Below, piece by piece: positions 17,067 through 24,710 of a stretch of 64,000 nt of DNA; the stretch's first letter is position 1; every line of letters starts with the position of its first letter. The notes under the pieces are model-generated. The model was not told the origin of the DNA, made no database searches, and was given only the letters and a program-made list of their open reading frames with translations. The stretch lies in NCBI RefSeq assembly GCF_000220705.2, contig NZ_CP023202.1, forward strand, positions 4,742,501 to 4,806,500, in the 5' to 3' direction. The DNA is from Streptomyces xinghaiensis S187. Lineage in GTDB: Bacteria > Actinomycetota > Actinomycetes > Streptomycetales > Streptomycetaceae. Position numbers and translations under genes: made by a program.

Positions 17067-17140
17067 GGTGAGTAACGGGACTCGAACCCGCGACATCCTG
17101 GACCACAACCAGGTGCTCTACCAGCTGAGCTATACCCACC
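17067..17140 (-). tRNA. tRNA-His (GTG anticodon)
   Basis: The minus strand gives a full cloverleaf: acceptor GTGGGTA/TACTCAC, D arm with AGCTCAGCTGGTAGAGC, anticodon loop with GTG, and T arm GCGGGTTCGAGTCCCGT. As expected for tRNA-His there is a G at position -1 facing C73. CCA is not encoded. It stands alone, with a hairpin terminator just downstream. Confidence 0.95.
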
Positions 17141-17205
17141 ACGACCGGCTGTGCACCGGCCGAGAAAAAGTGTACACGTTCCGCAGGGGCGGTCGCGCCA
17201 GGCTT

Positions 17206-17241
17206 TCCGCGGGAGCCCCGGGGCCCGGCAACTCCCGCGGA
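17206..17241 (-). terminator. terminator of the adpA-orn transcript
   Basis: Arms TCCGCGGGAG (17206-17215) and CTCCCGCGGA (17232-17241) with a GC-rich 16-base loop, starting six bases after the orn stop codon. Confidence 0.7.
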
Positions 17242-17246
17242 CGGGC

Positions 17247-17849
17247 TCAGCCGGCGGGCAGCCGGTGCTTCGCCGCGATGGCCTTGGCGGTCGGCGAGTC
17301 CGGGCCCGGTGACGGCACGAAGACCGCCTCCCGGTAGTAGCGGAGCTCGGCGATGCTCTCCCGGATGTCCGCCAGCGCCCGGTGGTTGCCGCTCTTCTCC
17401 GGGCTGTTGAAGTACGCCCGGGGGAACCAGCGCCGGGCCAGCTCCTTCACCGAGGACACATCCACGATCCGGTAGTGGAGATAGCTCTCCAGGTCCGGCA
17501 TGTCCCGGGAGAGGAAGCCCCGGTCGGTGCCGACGGAGTTGCCGCACAGCGGGGCCCGGCCGCGCTCCGGTACGTGCTCGCGGACGTAGCGGAGCACCTG
17601 CCGCTGGGCCTCCTCCAGGGTCGTCCCGCCGTCGAGCTCGGCGAGCAGGCCGGAGGAGGTGTGCATCTCGCGCACCACCTCCGGCATGGTGGTCAGCGCC
17701 TCCGCCGGCGGACGGATCACGATGTCCACCCCCTCGCCCAGCACGTTCAGCTCGGAGTCGGTGACCAGCGCGGCCACCTCGATCAGAGCGTCGTCGGCCA
17801 GCGAGAGGCCGGTCATCTCACAGTCGATCCATACCATGCGGTCGTTCAT
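17247..17849 (-). CDS. orn: oligoribonuclease
   Basis: 200 residues, DEDDh 3'-5' exoribonuclease. The first catalytic pair is in W-I-D-C-E-M-T-G-L (Asp/Glu). A later Asp lies in S-R-D-M-P-D, and His/Asp in N-H-R-A-L-A-D-I-R-E-S-I. It degrades 2-5 nt RNA and, in Streptomyces, pGpG from c-di-GMP turnover, in the cytoplasm. It begins five bases after adpA ends, so the two are co-transcribed. The adpA-ornA pairing is a known Streptomyces arrangement, and orn mutants there are slow-growing with defects in sporulation. Length is normal for the family. Confidence 0.95.
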   Translation of the reverse strand: MNDRMVWIDCEMTGLSLADDALIEVAALVTDSELNVLGEGVDIVIRPPAEALTTMPEVVREMHTSSGLLAELDGGTTLEEAQRQVLRYVREHVPERGRAPLCGNSVGTDRGFLSRDMPDLESYLHYRIVDVSSVKELARRWFPRAYFNSPEKSGNHRALADIRESIAELRYYREAVFVPSPGPDSPTAKAIAAKHRLPAG

Positions 17850-17854
17850 GCGCC

Positions 17855-19198
17855 TCACCCTACGGGGCGGTCGCGCTGACCGGGCACGGAGGACCGCCCC
17901 ACCGCCCGGCCGCCGTGCTCCGCGAACCGCCCGGCGTACGTCTCCGCCTCCGGCAGGGACGGCTCCCCGGCCGGCGCCCCGTGACCGCCGTGCTGCGCGG
18001 CGTTCGCGCGGCGCAGGGCGGCCAGCGAGGCGGCGGCGGCCGCGGGGCCGTCCGCGCGCGGGTCGCCGCCGGCCGGCCGGTCGTGCCGGTCGGGGCGCTC
18101 CATCCGCTCCGGGCGCTCGGGTCTGTCCGGGCGCTCCGGGCGCTCCGTCCGGTCGGCGCGCTCCGCCCGCTCGGCGCCGCTCTGGGGCCGGCGGGCCCGG
18201 TAGGCCGCCCGGTACGCCGCGGGGGAGGAGCCGAGCTGGCGGCGGAAGTGCCCGCGCAGCGCGACCGGTGAGCGGAAGCCGCACCGGCCCGCCACCTCGT
18301 CCACGGAGTAGTCGGAGGTCTCCAGGAGCCGCTGCGCCTGGAGCACCCGCTGCGTGATCAGCCACTGCAGCGGGGCGCTCCCGGTGAGCGACCGGAACCG
18401 CCGGTCGAACGTCCGCCGGCTCATATAGGCGCGCGCGGCGAGGGTCTCCACGTCGAACTGCTCGTGGAGATGCTCCAGCGCCCAGGCGACGACCTCCGCG
18501 AGCGGGTCGGCGCCGATCTCCTCGGGTAAAGACCTGTCGAGATAGCGCTCCTGCCCGCCCGTGCGCCGGGGCGGTACCACCAGGCGCCTCGCGAGCGCTC
18601 CGGCGGCCTCGGCCCCGTGGTCGGTCCGCACGATGTGCAGACAGAGGTCGATGCCCGCCGCCGTTCCGGCGGAGGTGAGGACGTCGCCGTCGTCGACGAA
18701 CAGTTCCCGCGGGTCCACATGGACCGACGGATACCGCTTGGCGAGCGTCGGCGCGTACATCCAGTGCGTCGTCGCGGGCCGGCCGTCGAGCAGACCGGCC
18801 GCGGCCAGCACGAAGGCGCCCGTGCACAGCCCGACGATCCGGGCGCCCTCCTCATGGGCCCTGCGCAGCGCCTGCAGCGCCTCCATCGGCGGCGGCGATG
18901 TGATGGACCGCCAGGCCGGCACGACGACGGTCCCGGCGCGCGCGAGCGCTTCCAGGCCGTACGGCGCGGTCAGTTCGAGTCCGCCGGTCGTCCGCAGCGG
19001 GGCCTCTTCACCGGCGCACACCAGAAGCCGGTAGCGGGGAACGCCGGCGTCCTGGCGGTCGATTCCGAATACGGAAAGCGGGATGGAGCTCTCGAATATG
19101 GGGCCGCCGCTGAAGAGCAGCACTGCGACGATCTCCCGGCGGCGGCGGCCGGAAAGCTTCCGGGCGGCCTCCGGTACGGTCGTGGAGTCCTGGCTCAT
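17855..19198 (-). CDS. adpA: AdpA, A-factor-dependent-type global activator
   Basis: 447 residues. The N-terminal DJ-1/PfpI-like dimerisation domain (~20-210) contains the nearly invariant I-F-E-S-S-I-P-L-S-V-F-G-I-D-R and G-L-C-T-G-A-F-V-L-A-A-A-G-L-L-D-G. An AraC-type double HTH follows (~240-345) with A-Y-M-S-R-R-T-F-D-R-R-F and A-G-R-C-G-F-R-S. This matches AdpA/BldH of S. griseus and S. coelicolor from memory almost residue for residue. It activates secondary metabolism, sporulation and secreted enzyme genes. Leu224 between the domains is a TTA codon, making translation bldA-dependent. The ~100-residue tail is Arg/Pro/Glu-rich with repeated E-R-P-x-R-P, which makes the protein about 40 residues longer than the classical forms. 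Start ATG 19198. An 829-bp gene-free upstream region fits heavy regulation. Confidence 0.96.
   Translation of the reverse strand: MSQDSTTVPEAARKLSGRRRREIVAVLLFSGGPIFESSIPLSVFGIDRQDAGVPRYRLLVCAGEEAPLRTTGGLELTAPYGLEALARAGTVVVPAWRSITSPPPMEALQALRRAHEEGARIVGLCTGAFVLAAAGLLDGRPATTHWMYAPTLAKRYPSVHVDPRELFVDDGDVLTSAGTAAGIDLCLHIVRTDHGAEAAGALARRLVVPPRRTGGQERYLDRSLPEEIGADPLAEVVAWALEHLHEQFDVETLAARAYMSRRTFDRRFRSLTGSAPLQWLITQRVLQAQRLLETSDYSVDEVAGRCGFRSPVALRGHFRRQLGSSPAAYRAAYRARRPQSGAERAERADRTERPERPDRPERPERMERPDRHDRPAGGDPRADGPAAAAASLAALRRANAAQHGGHGAPAGEPSLPEAETYAGRFAEHGGRAVGRSSVPGQRDRPVG
18527..18529 (-). promoter_or_regulatory. TTA leucine codon (bldA control point) in adpA
   Basis: On the coding strand codon 224 is TTA, in the linker R-S-L-P-E-E between the two AdpA domains. 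TTA is very rare in Streptomyces, and bldA encodes the only tRNA that reads it. The position in adpA is conserved across the genus (family knowledge). Confidence 0.92.
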
Positions 19199-20027
19199 GG
19201 AACTAAGCCCCCCTCGGTGGTCGCGGCTCCTCGATAGTGTCGAACCTGCACGTTTCCCCTCGGTCCTGCACGAGTCCCCCGCCGTGAATGGCCAAGATCG
19301 AATCTACTGTGTCCCATGTGGTCGGCGAGACAAGTTCACCACCCACCGCTAAGTCGACATGGCAACTTGGCGTAAAGCATTCGATCACGAAGCGTCGCAC
19401 TCGATGGCGCCGGTGGGAAGTGGGCCCGGTGGCCAAGACGCCGCCCCCGTAGGGAGCGAGAGCCGTTCGCGGCTCTTTCTTCGCAGGTGGGAAGGGGGTT
19501 GGGGGCAGGGGTCGGCAAAGGATGCACTGCGGCGCCAAGTTGGCCGAAAAGGAGTGGGATCAACAGTTCGAGTCAGACGGTTGTACGCAGCGCGCCACCC
19601 ACGCGCGTGTGCGCCCGCCGTGCGCCCCCTCGCCGTGCGGCGCCGGCCCTCCGCCCGCCGCCCTCCCGGTGCTCCGGCCCCGCGTCGGCCGGAGTCCGCC
19701 GCGGAGCCGGCCGCCCGGCCCTCCGCGCCCGTCCGCCGGGCATCCCCCGGACCTCGGCCGGCCGGGGCCGGCAAGCCGGGGCACGCCGCCGACCAGCAGG
19801 CATTGCGCTGAGGGCCCGCCTCGGGCATGCTCCCGGAAAGCCGCACCAGCGGCTGCGCCGGTTGCCGGCCCCGGGCCGACCGGTGGCGGAGCCTGGGCAG
19901 GCGGGGGAACTCGCCGTACCCTTGGGGCAAGGGCTTGGGAAGTAGATTCCCGGACTATCCGCCCCCGCGACCGCTCGGCCGCCAACCGCCGTTCCCTCCG
20001 CAGAGGACATTCTTCGCCGAGACACCG
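19199..20027. other. 829-bp region upstream of adpA
   Basis: No credible gene. The stretch 19210-19400 is AT-richer than its neighbours and should hold the adpA promoter(s). The hairpin at 19459-19481 is the clearest structure. I could not find a match to the AdpA consensus (TGGCSNGWWY) good enough to claim. Confidence 0.6.
19459..19481 (+). terminator. UUCG-loop hairpin with T-rich tail, no gene upstream
   Basis: AGAGCCG (19459-19465), loop TTCG, CGGCTCT (19470-19476), then TTCTT (19477-19481). On the plus strand it is a textbook intrinsic terminator, yet no plus-strand gene precedes it. On the minus strand the same stem, without a T tail, would lie about 260 bases upstream of the adpA start. 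Confidence 0.6.
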
Positions 20028-20549
20028 ATGGCCGGTCACGAGATCCCCGAACCCGCCGACCGCAAGCAGGTCGCCGATCCCCTGGCGGACCTGGAAGCGG
20101 CGGACGAGACGCGCCAGTCCTGCGATCCCGCCTTCCGGCACGGTGTCGTCGTCGGTTTCGACGGCTCCACCTCCAGCGAGCGGGCCCTGGCCTACGCCAT
20201 CGGCATGGCCCGGCGCACCGGCAGCGGTCTGATCATCGTCCACGTGGCCAACCGGCTGCCCACCACGGTCTGGGCGGGCTGTGAACCCCCGGTCTTCGTC
20301 GATGTGCCGGACCACCGCACCGAGGTGCTCGGACTGGAGCTGGCCTGCGCGGACCACCTCGCCGAAGTGCCGTGGATCCTGGTCGAACGGGGCGGGGACA
20401 TCTGCCACGAACTGGAGGAGGTCGGCCGGGAGTACGCGGCCGACGCCATCGTCGTGGGCTCCACCCACGGGCTGGCCGGCCGGATCTTCGGCTCGGTCGC
20501 CGGACGGCTGACGCGCCGCGCCCGGCGCCCGGTCGTCGCCGTGCCCTGA
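20028..20549 (+). CDS. universal stress protein (UspA family)
   Basis: 173 residues. After a ~37-residue charged leader there is a single Usp domain: V-V-V-G-F-D-G-S-T-S-S-E-R-A-L-A at the start and the ATP-binding signature V-V-G-S-T-H-G-L-A-G-R-I-F-G-S-V-A at about 140-157, ending R-R-P-V-V-A-V-P. The G-2x-G-9x-G pattern suggests nucleotide binding. It is divergent from adpA, with the long upstream region between them. Its cellular role is not deducible beyond the family. Confidence 0.88.
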   Translation: MAGHEIPEPADRKQVADPLADLEAADETRQSCDPAFRHGVVVGFDGSTSSERALAYAIGMARRTGSGLIIVHVANRLPTTVWAGCEPPVFVDVPDHRTEVLGLELACADHLAEVPWILVERGGDICHELEEVGREYAADAIVVGSTHGLAGRIFGSVAGRLTRRARRPVVAVP

Positions 20550-21125
20550 GCCGCCCTCGGCCACCCCTCGGCCATCCCTCAGCCACCCCTGAGCCGCCGC
20601 CGAGCCGCCGCCGAGCCGCCGTGCCCCGGGTGGGGGCGCGGACCGGTGCGGAGTGCGCCGGTCCGGGGTGGCGCACCGGCGGTGCCGGCCCGGAAGCCCC
20701 GGGCGGCGGAGGTGTCCGAAACCCCGCTGCGCCCCTCTGCCTCCCAGCGCCCCTTTCACGCCTCGTGTGCCGCCGTCGCCGCGGCCGGATTCCGTCACCG
20801 TCCCCGGGGCCGCCCGGAGCGGGGCTCGCAGCCCGGAACCGCCGGCCCGCGCCGCCGTACACCGCCCGGACGTGCGGAAACTACTCGCGCGTACGGGTGA
20901 AACGCGCCCAGGTGGCGGGTACTTGACCTGGGGAGTGGTGCCGCCGTCCGGACGTGACGGTCACCGGCGGACGGCATCCGGGCCGGCGCGCAGGGCAGCG
21001 CGGGCCCCCGGGGGAGACCGCCTCCCGCGCGTACGGTGGCACGCGCGGGGGCCGGCCCCGTCCCCTCGTCCCGGCGCCTCCCGTCCGGTGGCACGGGCCC
21101 GTACTCCGCCGCGGACGGGCCGGTC
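20550..21125. other. 576-bp gene-free stretch
   Basis: Low-complexity GC-rich sequence with short repeats (GAGCCGCCGCC units near 20590-20625). The hairpin GGCCCGT/ACGGGCC at 21096-21121, just past the glmS stop, may terminate glmS. I see no gene. Confidence 0.55.
21096..21121 (-). terminator. candidate glmS terminator
   Basis: Arms GGCCCGT (21096-21102) and ACGGGCC (21115-21121) with a 12-base loop, five bases beyond the glmS stop codon. Confidence 0.5.
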
Positions 21126-22976
21126 TCACTCCACCGTCACGGACTTGGCCAGGTTGCGCGGCTTGTCGATGTCCCGGCCCAGGGCCAGCGCCGAGTGGTA
21201 GGCCAGCAGCTGGAGCGGGATGCCCATCAGGACGGGGTCCAGCTCGTCCTCGTTCTTCGGCACCACGATCGTGTGGTCGGCCTTCTCCTGCTCCCGGTGC
21301 GCCACCGCCAGGATGCGGCCGCTGCGGGCCTTGATCTCCTCCAGCGTGGCGCGGTTCTTCTCCAGCAGGTCGTCGTCCGGGACGACGGCGACGGTCGGCA
21401 CGGCCGGCTCGATCAGGGCCAGCGGGCCGTGCTTGAGCTCGGACGCCGGGTACGCCTCGGCGTGGACGTAGCTGACCTCCTTGAGCTTCAGGGAGGCCTC
21501 ACGGGCCACGGGGAAGCCCCGCACCCGGCCGACGAACATCATGCTCTTCGCGTTCGCGTACTCCGCGGCCAGTTCCGCGATCCGCTCCTCACCGCGCAGA
21601 ATTCCGGCGATCTGCTCCGGGAGGCGGCGCAGCCCGGCGATGATCCGCTTGCCGTCGGCGACGGAGAGGTCCCGGATGCGGCCGAGGTGGAGGGCGAGCA
21701 GGGCGAAGGCCACGGCGGTGTTGGTGAAGCACTTGGTGGAGACGACGCAGACCTCCGGGCCGGCGTGGACGTAGACGCCACCGTCCGTCTCCCGGGCGAT
21801 GGCGCTGCCGACGACGTTGACGACCCCGAGCACCCTGGCGCCCTTGCGCTTCAGTTCCTGCACGGCGGCGAGGGTGTCGTAGGTCTCGCCGGACTGGCTG
21901 ACGGCGATGTAGAGGGTGTCCGGGTCGACCACGGCGTTGCGGTAGCGGAACTCGCTGGCCGGCTCGGCGTCCGCCGGGACGCGGGCCAGCTCCTCGATCA
22001 TCTGGGCGCCGATCTGCCCCGCGTGGTACGCCGAGCCGCAGCCGAGGATCTTGACGCGGCGGACGGCGCGGGCCTCGCGGGCGTCGAGGTTGAGGCCGCC
22101 GAGGTGGACGGTGGAGAAGCGGTCGTCGATCCGGCCGCGCAGCACCCGGTCGACGGCGTCGGCCTGCTCGGAGATCTCCTTGTGCATGTACGTGTCGTGG
22201 CCGCCCATGTCGTACGACTCCGCCTCCCACTCCACGGTGGTCGGGGAGGCGGAGGTGCGGCTGCCCTCGGTGGTGTAGGTGCGGTAGTCGTCGGCCTTGA
22301 GGGTGGCCATCTCGCCGTCGTCGAGGGTGACGACCTGGCGGGTGTGGCTGACCAGCGCGGCCACGTCCGAGGAGACGAACATCTCCTTCTCGCCGATGCC
22401 GAGGACCACGGGGGAGCCGTTGCGGGCGACGACGATCCGGTCCGGGAAGTCGGCGTGCAGCACGGCGATGCCGTAGGTGCCGTCGATCATCCGGAGGGCG
22501 CCGCGGACCTTCTCCTCCAGGGTCTCGGAGGCGTCGCGGCCGATGAGGTGGGCGAGGACCTCGGAGTCGGTCTCGGAGCGGAACTCGACGCCGTCGGCGA
22601 CGAGTCTGGCGCGCAGGTCGGAGGCGTTGTCGATGATGCCGTTGTGGACGACGGCCACCTGGCCGCCGGCGTCCAGGTGGGGGTGCGCGTTCTCGTCGTT
22701 CGGGGCGCCGTGGGTGGCCCAGCGGGTGTGGGCGATGCCGGTGGTGCCGGCGAAGCGCTTGGGGAGGCGGGCCTCCAGGTCCCGTACCCGGCCCTTGGCC
22801 TTGGCGGTCCTCAGCGCGCCGCCCTGCGTGCCCTTCGCGCCCTTCGTGCCCTTGCCGCTCCCGGCGCCGATGGCGATGCCGGCCGAGTCGTAGCCGCGGT
22901 ACTCCAGCCGCTGCAGCCCTTCCAGCAGCAGCGGGGCGGCGTCTCTCCTGCCGATGTACCCGACGATTCCACACAT
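21126..22976 (-). CDS. glmS: glutamine-fructose-6-phosphate aminotransferase (isomerising)
   Basis: 616 residues. The N-terminal glutaminase domain starts with Met-Cys2-G-I-V-G-Y-I-G, Cys2 being the nucleophile after Met removal, and has H-T-R-W-A-T-H-G and the oxyanion region H-N-G-I-I-D-N. Two SIS sugar-isomerase domains follow (C-G-S-A-Y-H-A-G, S-Q-S-G-E-T-Y-D-T; E-A-Y-P-A-S-E-L-K-H-G-P) and the usual end K-S-V-T-V-E. It makes glucosamine-6-phosphate for peptidoglycan. A Lys/Gly/Thr-rich insert of ~20 residues (about 38-60) interrupts the glutaminase domain near G-I-A-I. Streptomyces often has two glmS genes; this one, near the hexosaminidase, corresponds in position to glmS2 of S. coelicolor (memory). 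Confidence 0.95.
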   Translation of the reverse strand: MCGIVGYIGRRDAAPLLLEGLQRLEYRGYDSAGIAIGAGSGKGTKGAKGTQGGALRTAKAKGRVRDLEARLPKRFAGTTGIAHTRWATHGAPNDENAHPHLDAGGQVAVVHNGIIDNASDLRARLVADGVEFRSETDSEVLAHLIGRDASETLEEKVRGALRMIDGTYGIAVLHADFPDRIVVARNGSPVVLGIGEKEMFVSSDVAALVSHTRQVVTLDDGEMATLKADDYRTYTTEGSRTSASPTTVEWEAESYDMGGHDTYMHKEISEQADAVDRVLRGRIDDRFSTVHLGGLNLDAREARAVRRVKILGCGSAYHAGQIGAQMIEELARVPADAEPASEFRYRNAVVDPDTLYIAVSQSGETYDTLAAVQELKRKGARVLGVVNVVGSAIARETDGGVYVHAGPEVCVVSTKCFTNTAVAFALLALHLGRIRDLSVADGKRIIAGLRRLPEQIAGILRGEERIAELAAEYANAKSMMFVGRVRGFPVAREASLKLKEVSYVHAEAYPASELKHGPLALIEPAVPTVAVVPDDDLLEKNRATLEEIKARSGRILAVAHREQEKADHTIVVPKNEDELDPVLMGIPLQLLAYHSALALGRDIDKPRNLAKSVTVE

Positions 22977-23091
22977 GGCTGTACCCCAGACCCTCGTTCG
23001 TTGTCGTGCTAGGTGCTCTTTGCGTGCTGCTCTGCTCTGCCTCTGCTCGCGGGCTCCGCTGTGCTCCGTCCGTCCCGCTCCGGTGGCGCCG

Positions 23092-23367
23092 TCAGCCGTA
23101 GATCATGCGGCGCAGCTGCCTCAGGGAGAGCTCGGGGGGTGCCACCGCGCGGTGCGGCAGTTCCGCCGCGATCCGGTCGTAGATCTCCGCGTTGGCCAGC
23201 CCGGCGGACCGCAGTTCGCGGTGGCGGCGGCGGACGAACTCCTCGACCGTCTCGTCGAAGTACGCCAGCACGTCCAGCACCACCCGGACCGCTTCGCCGC
23301 GCTGGAGCGGCGTGGAGCGGACCAGGTGGTCGACCAGGTCGTCGTGGGACGCGGGGCGTTCGAGCAT
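23092..23367 (-). CDS. small conserved acidic protein of unknown function
   Basis: 91 residues, predicted all-helical, with no signal or membrane segment: H-D-D-L-V-D-H-L-V-R-S-T-P-L then a charged helix E-T-V-E-E-F-V-R-R-R-H-R-E-L and a C-terminal L-S-L-R-Q-L-R-R-M-I-Y-G. Normal coding bias, and a similar small protein is, from memory, found next to glmS in other Streptomyces. It lies 115 bases upstream of glmS in the same direction and may share its transcript. No function can be assigned. Confidence 0.7.
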   Translation of the reverse strand: MLERPASHDDLVDHLVRSTPLQRGEAVRVVLDVLAYFDETVEEFVRRRHRELRSAGLANAEIYDRIAAELPHRAVAPPELSLRQLRRMIYG

Positions 23368-23467
23368 GCGTCTGATAGTGGCGTTGGGCGCCCCGCTTGT
23401 GCAAGAAATCTGCCCGGAATCGGGCAGGCCCGGTGGGGAACCGGTGGGGAACCGGTGGGGAAAGCGG

Positions 23468-24409
23468 CTAGAAGCGGCCGAGTACCGCCTTCTTGGCGGC
23501 GGTGAACTCCTCGTCGGTGAGGACTCCCGCCTGGTACAGCTCGCCCAGCTCGCGGAGGCGCCGCAGCAGCGCGTCGTGGTCCTCGCCGCCCGGGCTCCGG
23601 GGAGCCGGGACCGGGTCCGGCGTCTTGGCCAGGGCCACGGCGGACGGGGTGGAGTCTCCGGCTCCGCCGCCGGTCCCGCCCGGCTCGGCGGGGGCGGCCG
23701 GATGGGGCAGCCGGGCGGCCACGGCCGCGGCGACCAGGGCCATCAGGGGGTCCTTGCGGAAGCCGTACAGATCGACGGCGTACGGGTCGTGCTTGGCCGG
23801 CATGCGGCTGCCGCCCGCCACGGCGCCGGAGCCCTTCGGCAGGAAACGGAGGTAGCCGTTCTCCAGCCCGGCCGACGGTGACCACTCCACCGCCTCCACA
23901 TCGCGCAGCGCGATCGCCCGGGGCCCGCCGGACTTCTTCGACTCGTCCGTCTTCCAGTTCCACTCCAGCCGGATCTGCTCACCGTCGAAGGAGACCGTGC
24001 CGTCCCCGGCGCTCGCCGACAGCGGCACGGACGGGCCCGGCAGCAGATAGCGGTCGGTGGGGCCGGAGGGCACCTGCTCCAGGAGGAGGGCGTTCCGCAC
24101 CTCGTCGACGAAGTACCCGGCGAGGTCGGCGCGCCCGGACTCCACGGCCAGCCGGTAGGGGTCGTTGGAGCCGTCCAGCTTGCCGCCCGTGACCTGGAGC
24201 AGCGGGTCCGCGCCGTGGCGGAGACGCAGCCGCAGCCGGCCGCCCTTGCGCCCCGGTTCGTGGGAGACGCCGGCCACGGCCGCGAGGGGGACGGCCAGTT
24301 CGCCGAGGTTCCGGCGCAGAAGGCTCACGCTCTTGTCGTGGCCGGGCACGATGCGGACGGTCTCGCCGTCGAAGGTCCAGGTGCCGTCCTGCTGGGTGAT
24401 TTCCGCCAT
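23468..24409 (-). CDS. DUF4429/SHOCT-domain protein
   Basis: 313 residues with no signal peptide. Two copies of a PH-like DUF4429 module are visible: D-G-E-T-V-R-I-V-P-G with ...L-D-G-S-N-D-P-Y-R (about 10-110), and D-G-E-Q-I-R-L-E-W-N with ...M-P-A-K-H-D-P-Y-A-V-D-L (about 140-225). An Ala/Pro linker and a C-terminal SHOCT motif follow (L-R-R-L-R-E-L-G-E-L-Y-Q-A-G-V-L-T-D-E-E-F-x-x-K), a short element often found in proteins that oligomerise or attach to membranes. The biochemical role is unknown for the family. The leftward gene starts 301 bases from the hexosaminidase gene, which is read the other way. Confidence 0.82.
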   Translation of the reverse strand: MAEITQQDGTWTFDGETVRIVPGHDKSVSLLRRNLGELAVPLAAVAGVSHEPGRKGGRLRLRLRHGADPLLQVTGGKLDGSNDPYRLAVESGRADLAGYFVDEVRNALLLEQVPSGPTDRYLLPGPSVPLSASAGDGTVSFDGEQIRLEWNWKTDESKKSGGPRAIALRDVEAVEWSPSAGLENGYLRFLPKGSGAVAGGSRMPAKHDPYAVDLYGFRKDPLMALVAAAVAARLPHPAAPAEPGGTGGGAGDSTPSAVALAKTPDPVPAPRSPGGEDHDALLRRLRELGELYQAGVLTDEEFTAAKKAVLGRF

Positions 24410-24480
24410 GCGCGGATTCTTTCAAATGGCGGGCGGGAGGCGGTGGTTCCGCTCGACGCCGCTTTCCCGGGCCGTCACTT

Positions 24481-24520
24481 CCGTCCTCCCGTCCTCCCGT
24501 CCTCCCGTCCTCCCGTCCTT
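24481..24520. repeat. 8-bp tandem repeat, five copies
   Basis: CCGTCCTC repeated four times plus CCGTCCTT. Non-coding microsatellite between divergent genes. Confidence 0.85.
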
Positions 24521-24597
24521 CCGGGAGTACGGAGCCCGCGGGGCCGGGGCCGCGGCGGCGGGGCCGCGCCGGGGCGGGCCCGGCCCGGGGCCCCCGA

Positions 24598-24613
24598 ATT
24601 GGTCTACACCTAA
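24598..24613. promoter_or_regulatory. DasR-responsive element 1 (dre-like)
   Basis: ATTGGTCTACACCTAA. The core TGGTCTACACC agrees with the dre core TGGTCTAGACCA except for one central base and the last position. DasR, a GntR regulator released by glucosamine-6-phosphate, binds such sites in front of chitin and GlcNAc genes. Confidence 0.75.
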
Positions 24614-24629
24614 ATTGGTCTACACCCTT
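24614..24629. promoter_or_regulatory. DasR-responsive element 2 (dre-like)
   Basis: ATTGGTCTACACCCTT. The core is identical to element 1, exactly 16 bp downstream, and it overlaps the -35 of the predicted promoter. Confidence 0.75.
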
Positions 24630-24656
24630 GACCCGGGTCGGGCGCGCCGGTCTCAT
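24628..24656 (+). promoter_or_regulatory. candidate hexosaminidase promoter
   Basis: -35 TTGACC (24628-24633), 17-base spacer, -10 TCTCAT (24651-24656). The second dre-like element overlaps the -35, consistent with repression. Confidence 0.5.
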
Positions 24657-24710
24657 GGGACCCGTCGGTCGCTCCACCCACTCGGACAGACACCGTCGAA
24701 AGGGATCGTC

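Larger units (their letters stand above)
24410..24710. promoter_or_regulatory. divergent control region with DasR-like sites
   Basis: It holds an 8-bp tandem repeat (24481-24520), two tandem dre-like elements (24598-24629) and a promoter-like pair for the hexosaminidase gene. The individual elements are listed separately. Confidence 0.6.

Noticed and set aside
19199..19450. AdpA autoregulatory sites
   Set aside because: Several TGGC words are present but none matches TGGCSNGWWY well enough to report.
19359..19811. Plus-strand open frames upstream of adpA
   Set aside because: No family resemblance, an internal terminator-like hairpin and poor ribosome sites; treated as regulatory DNA.
20646..21201. 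Plus-strand frames between the stress-protein gene and glmS
   Set aside because: Arg/Pro/Ala-rich shadow products overlapping the glmS end, with no conserved features.
24165..24710. Longer N-terminus for the hexosaminidase
   Set aside because: It would overlap the divergent DUF4429 gene and cross the dre-like sites. The GTG at 24711 gives a proper signal peptide.
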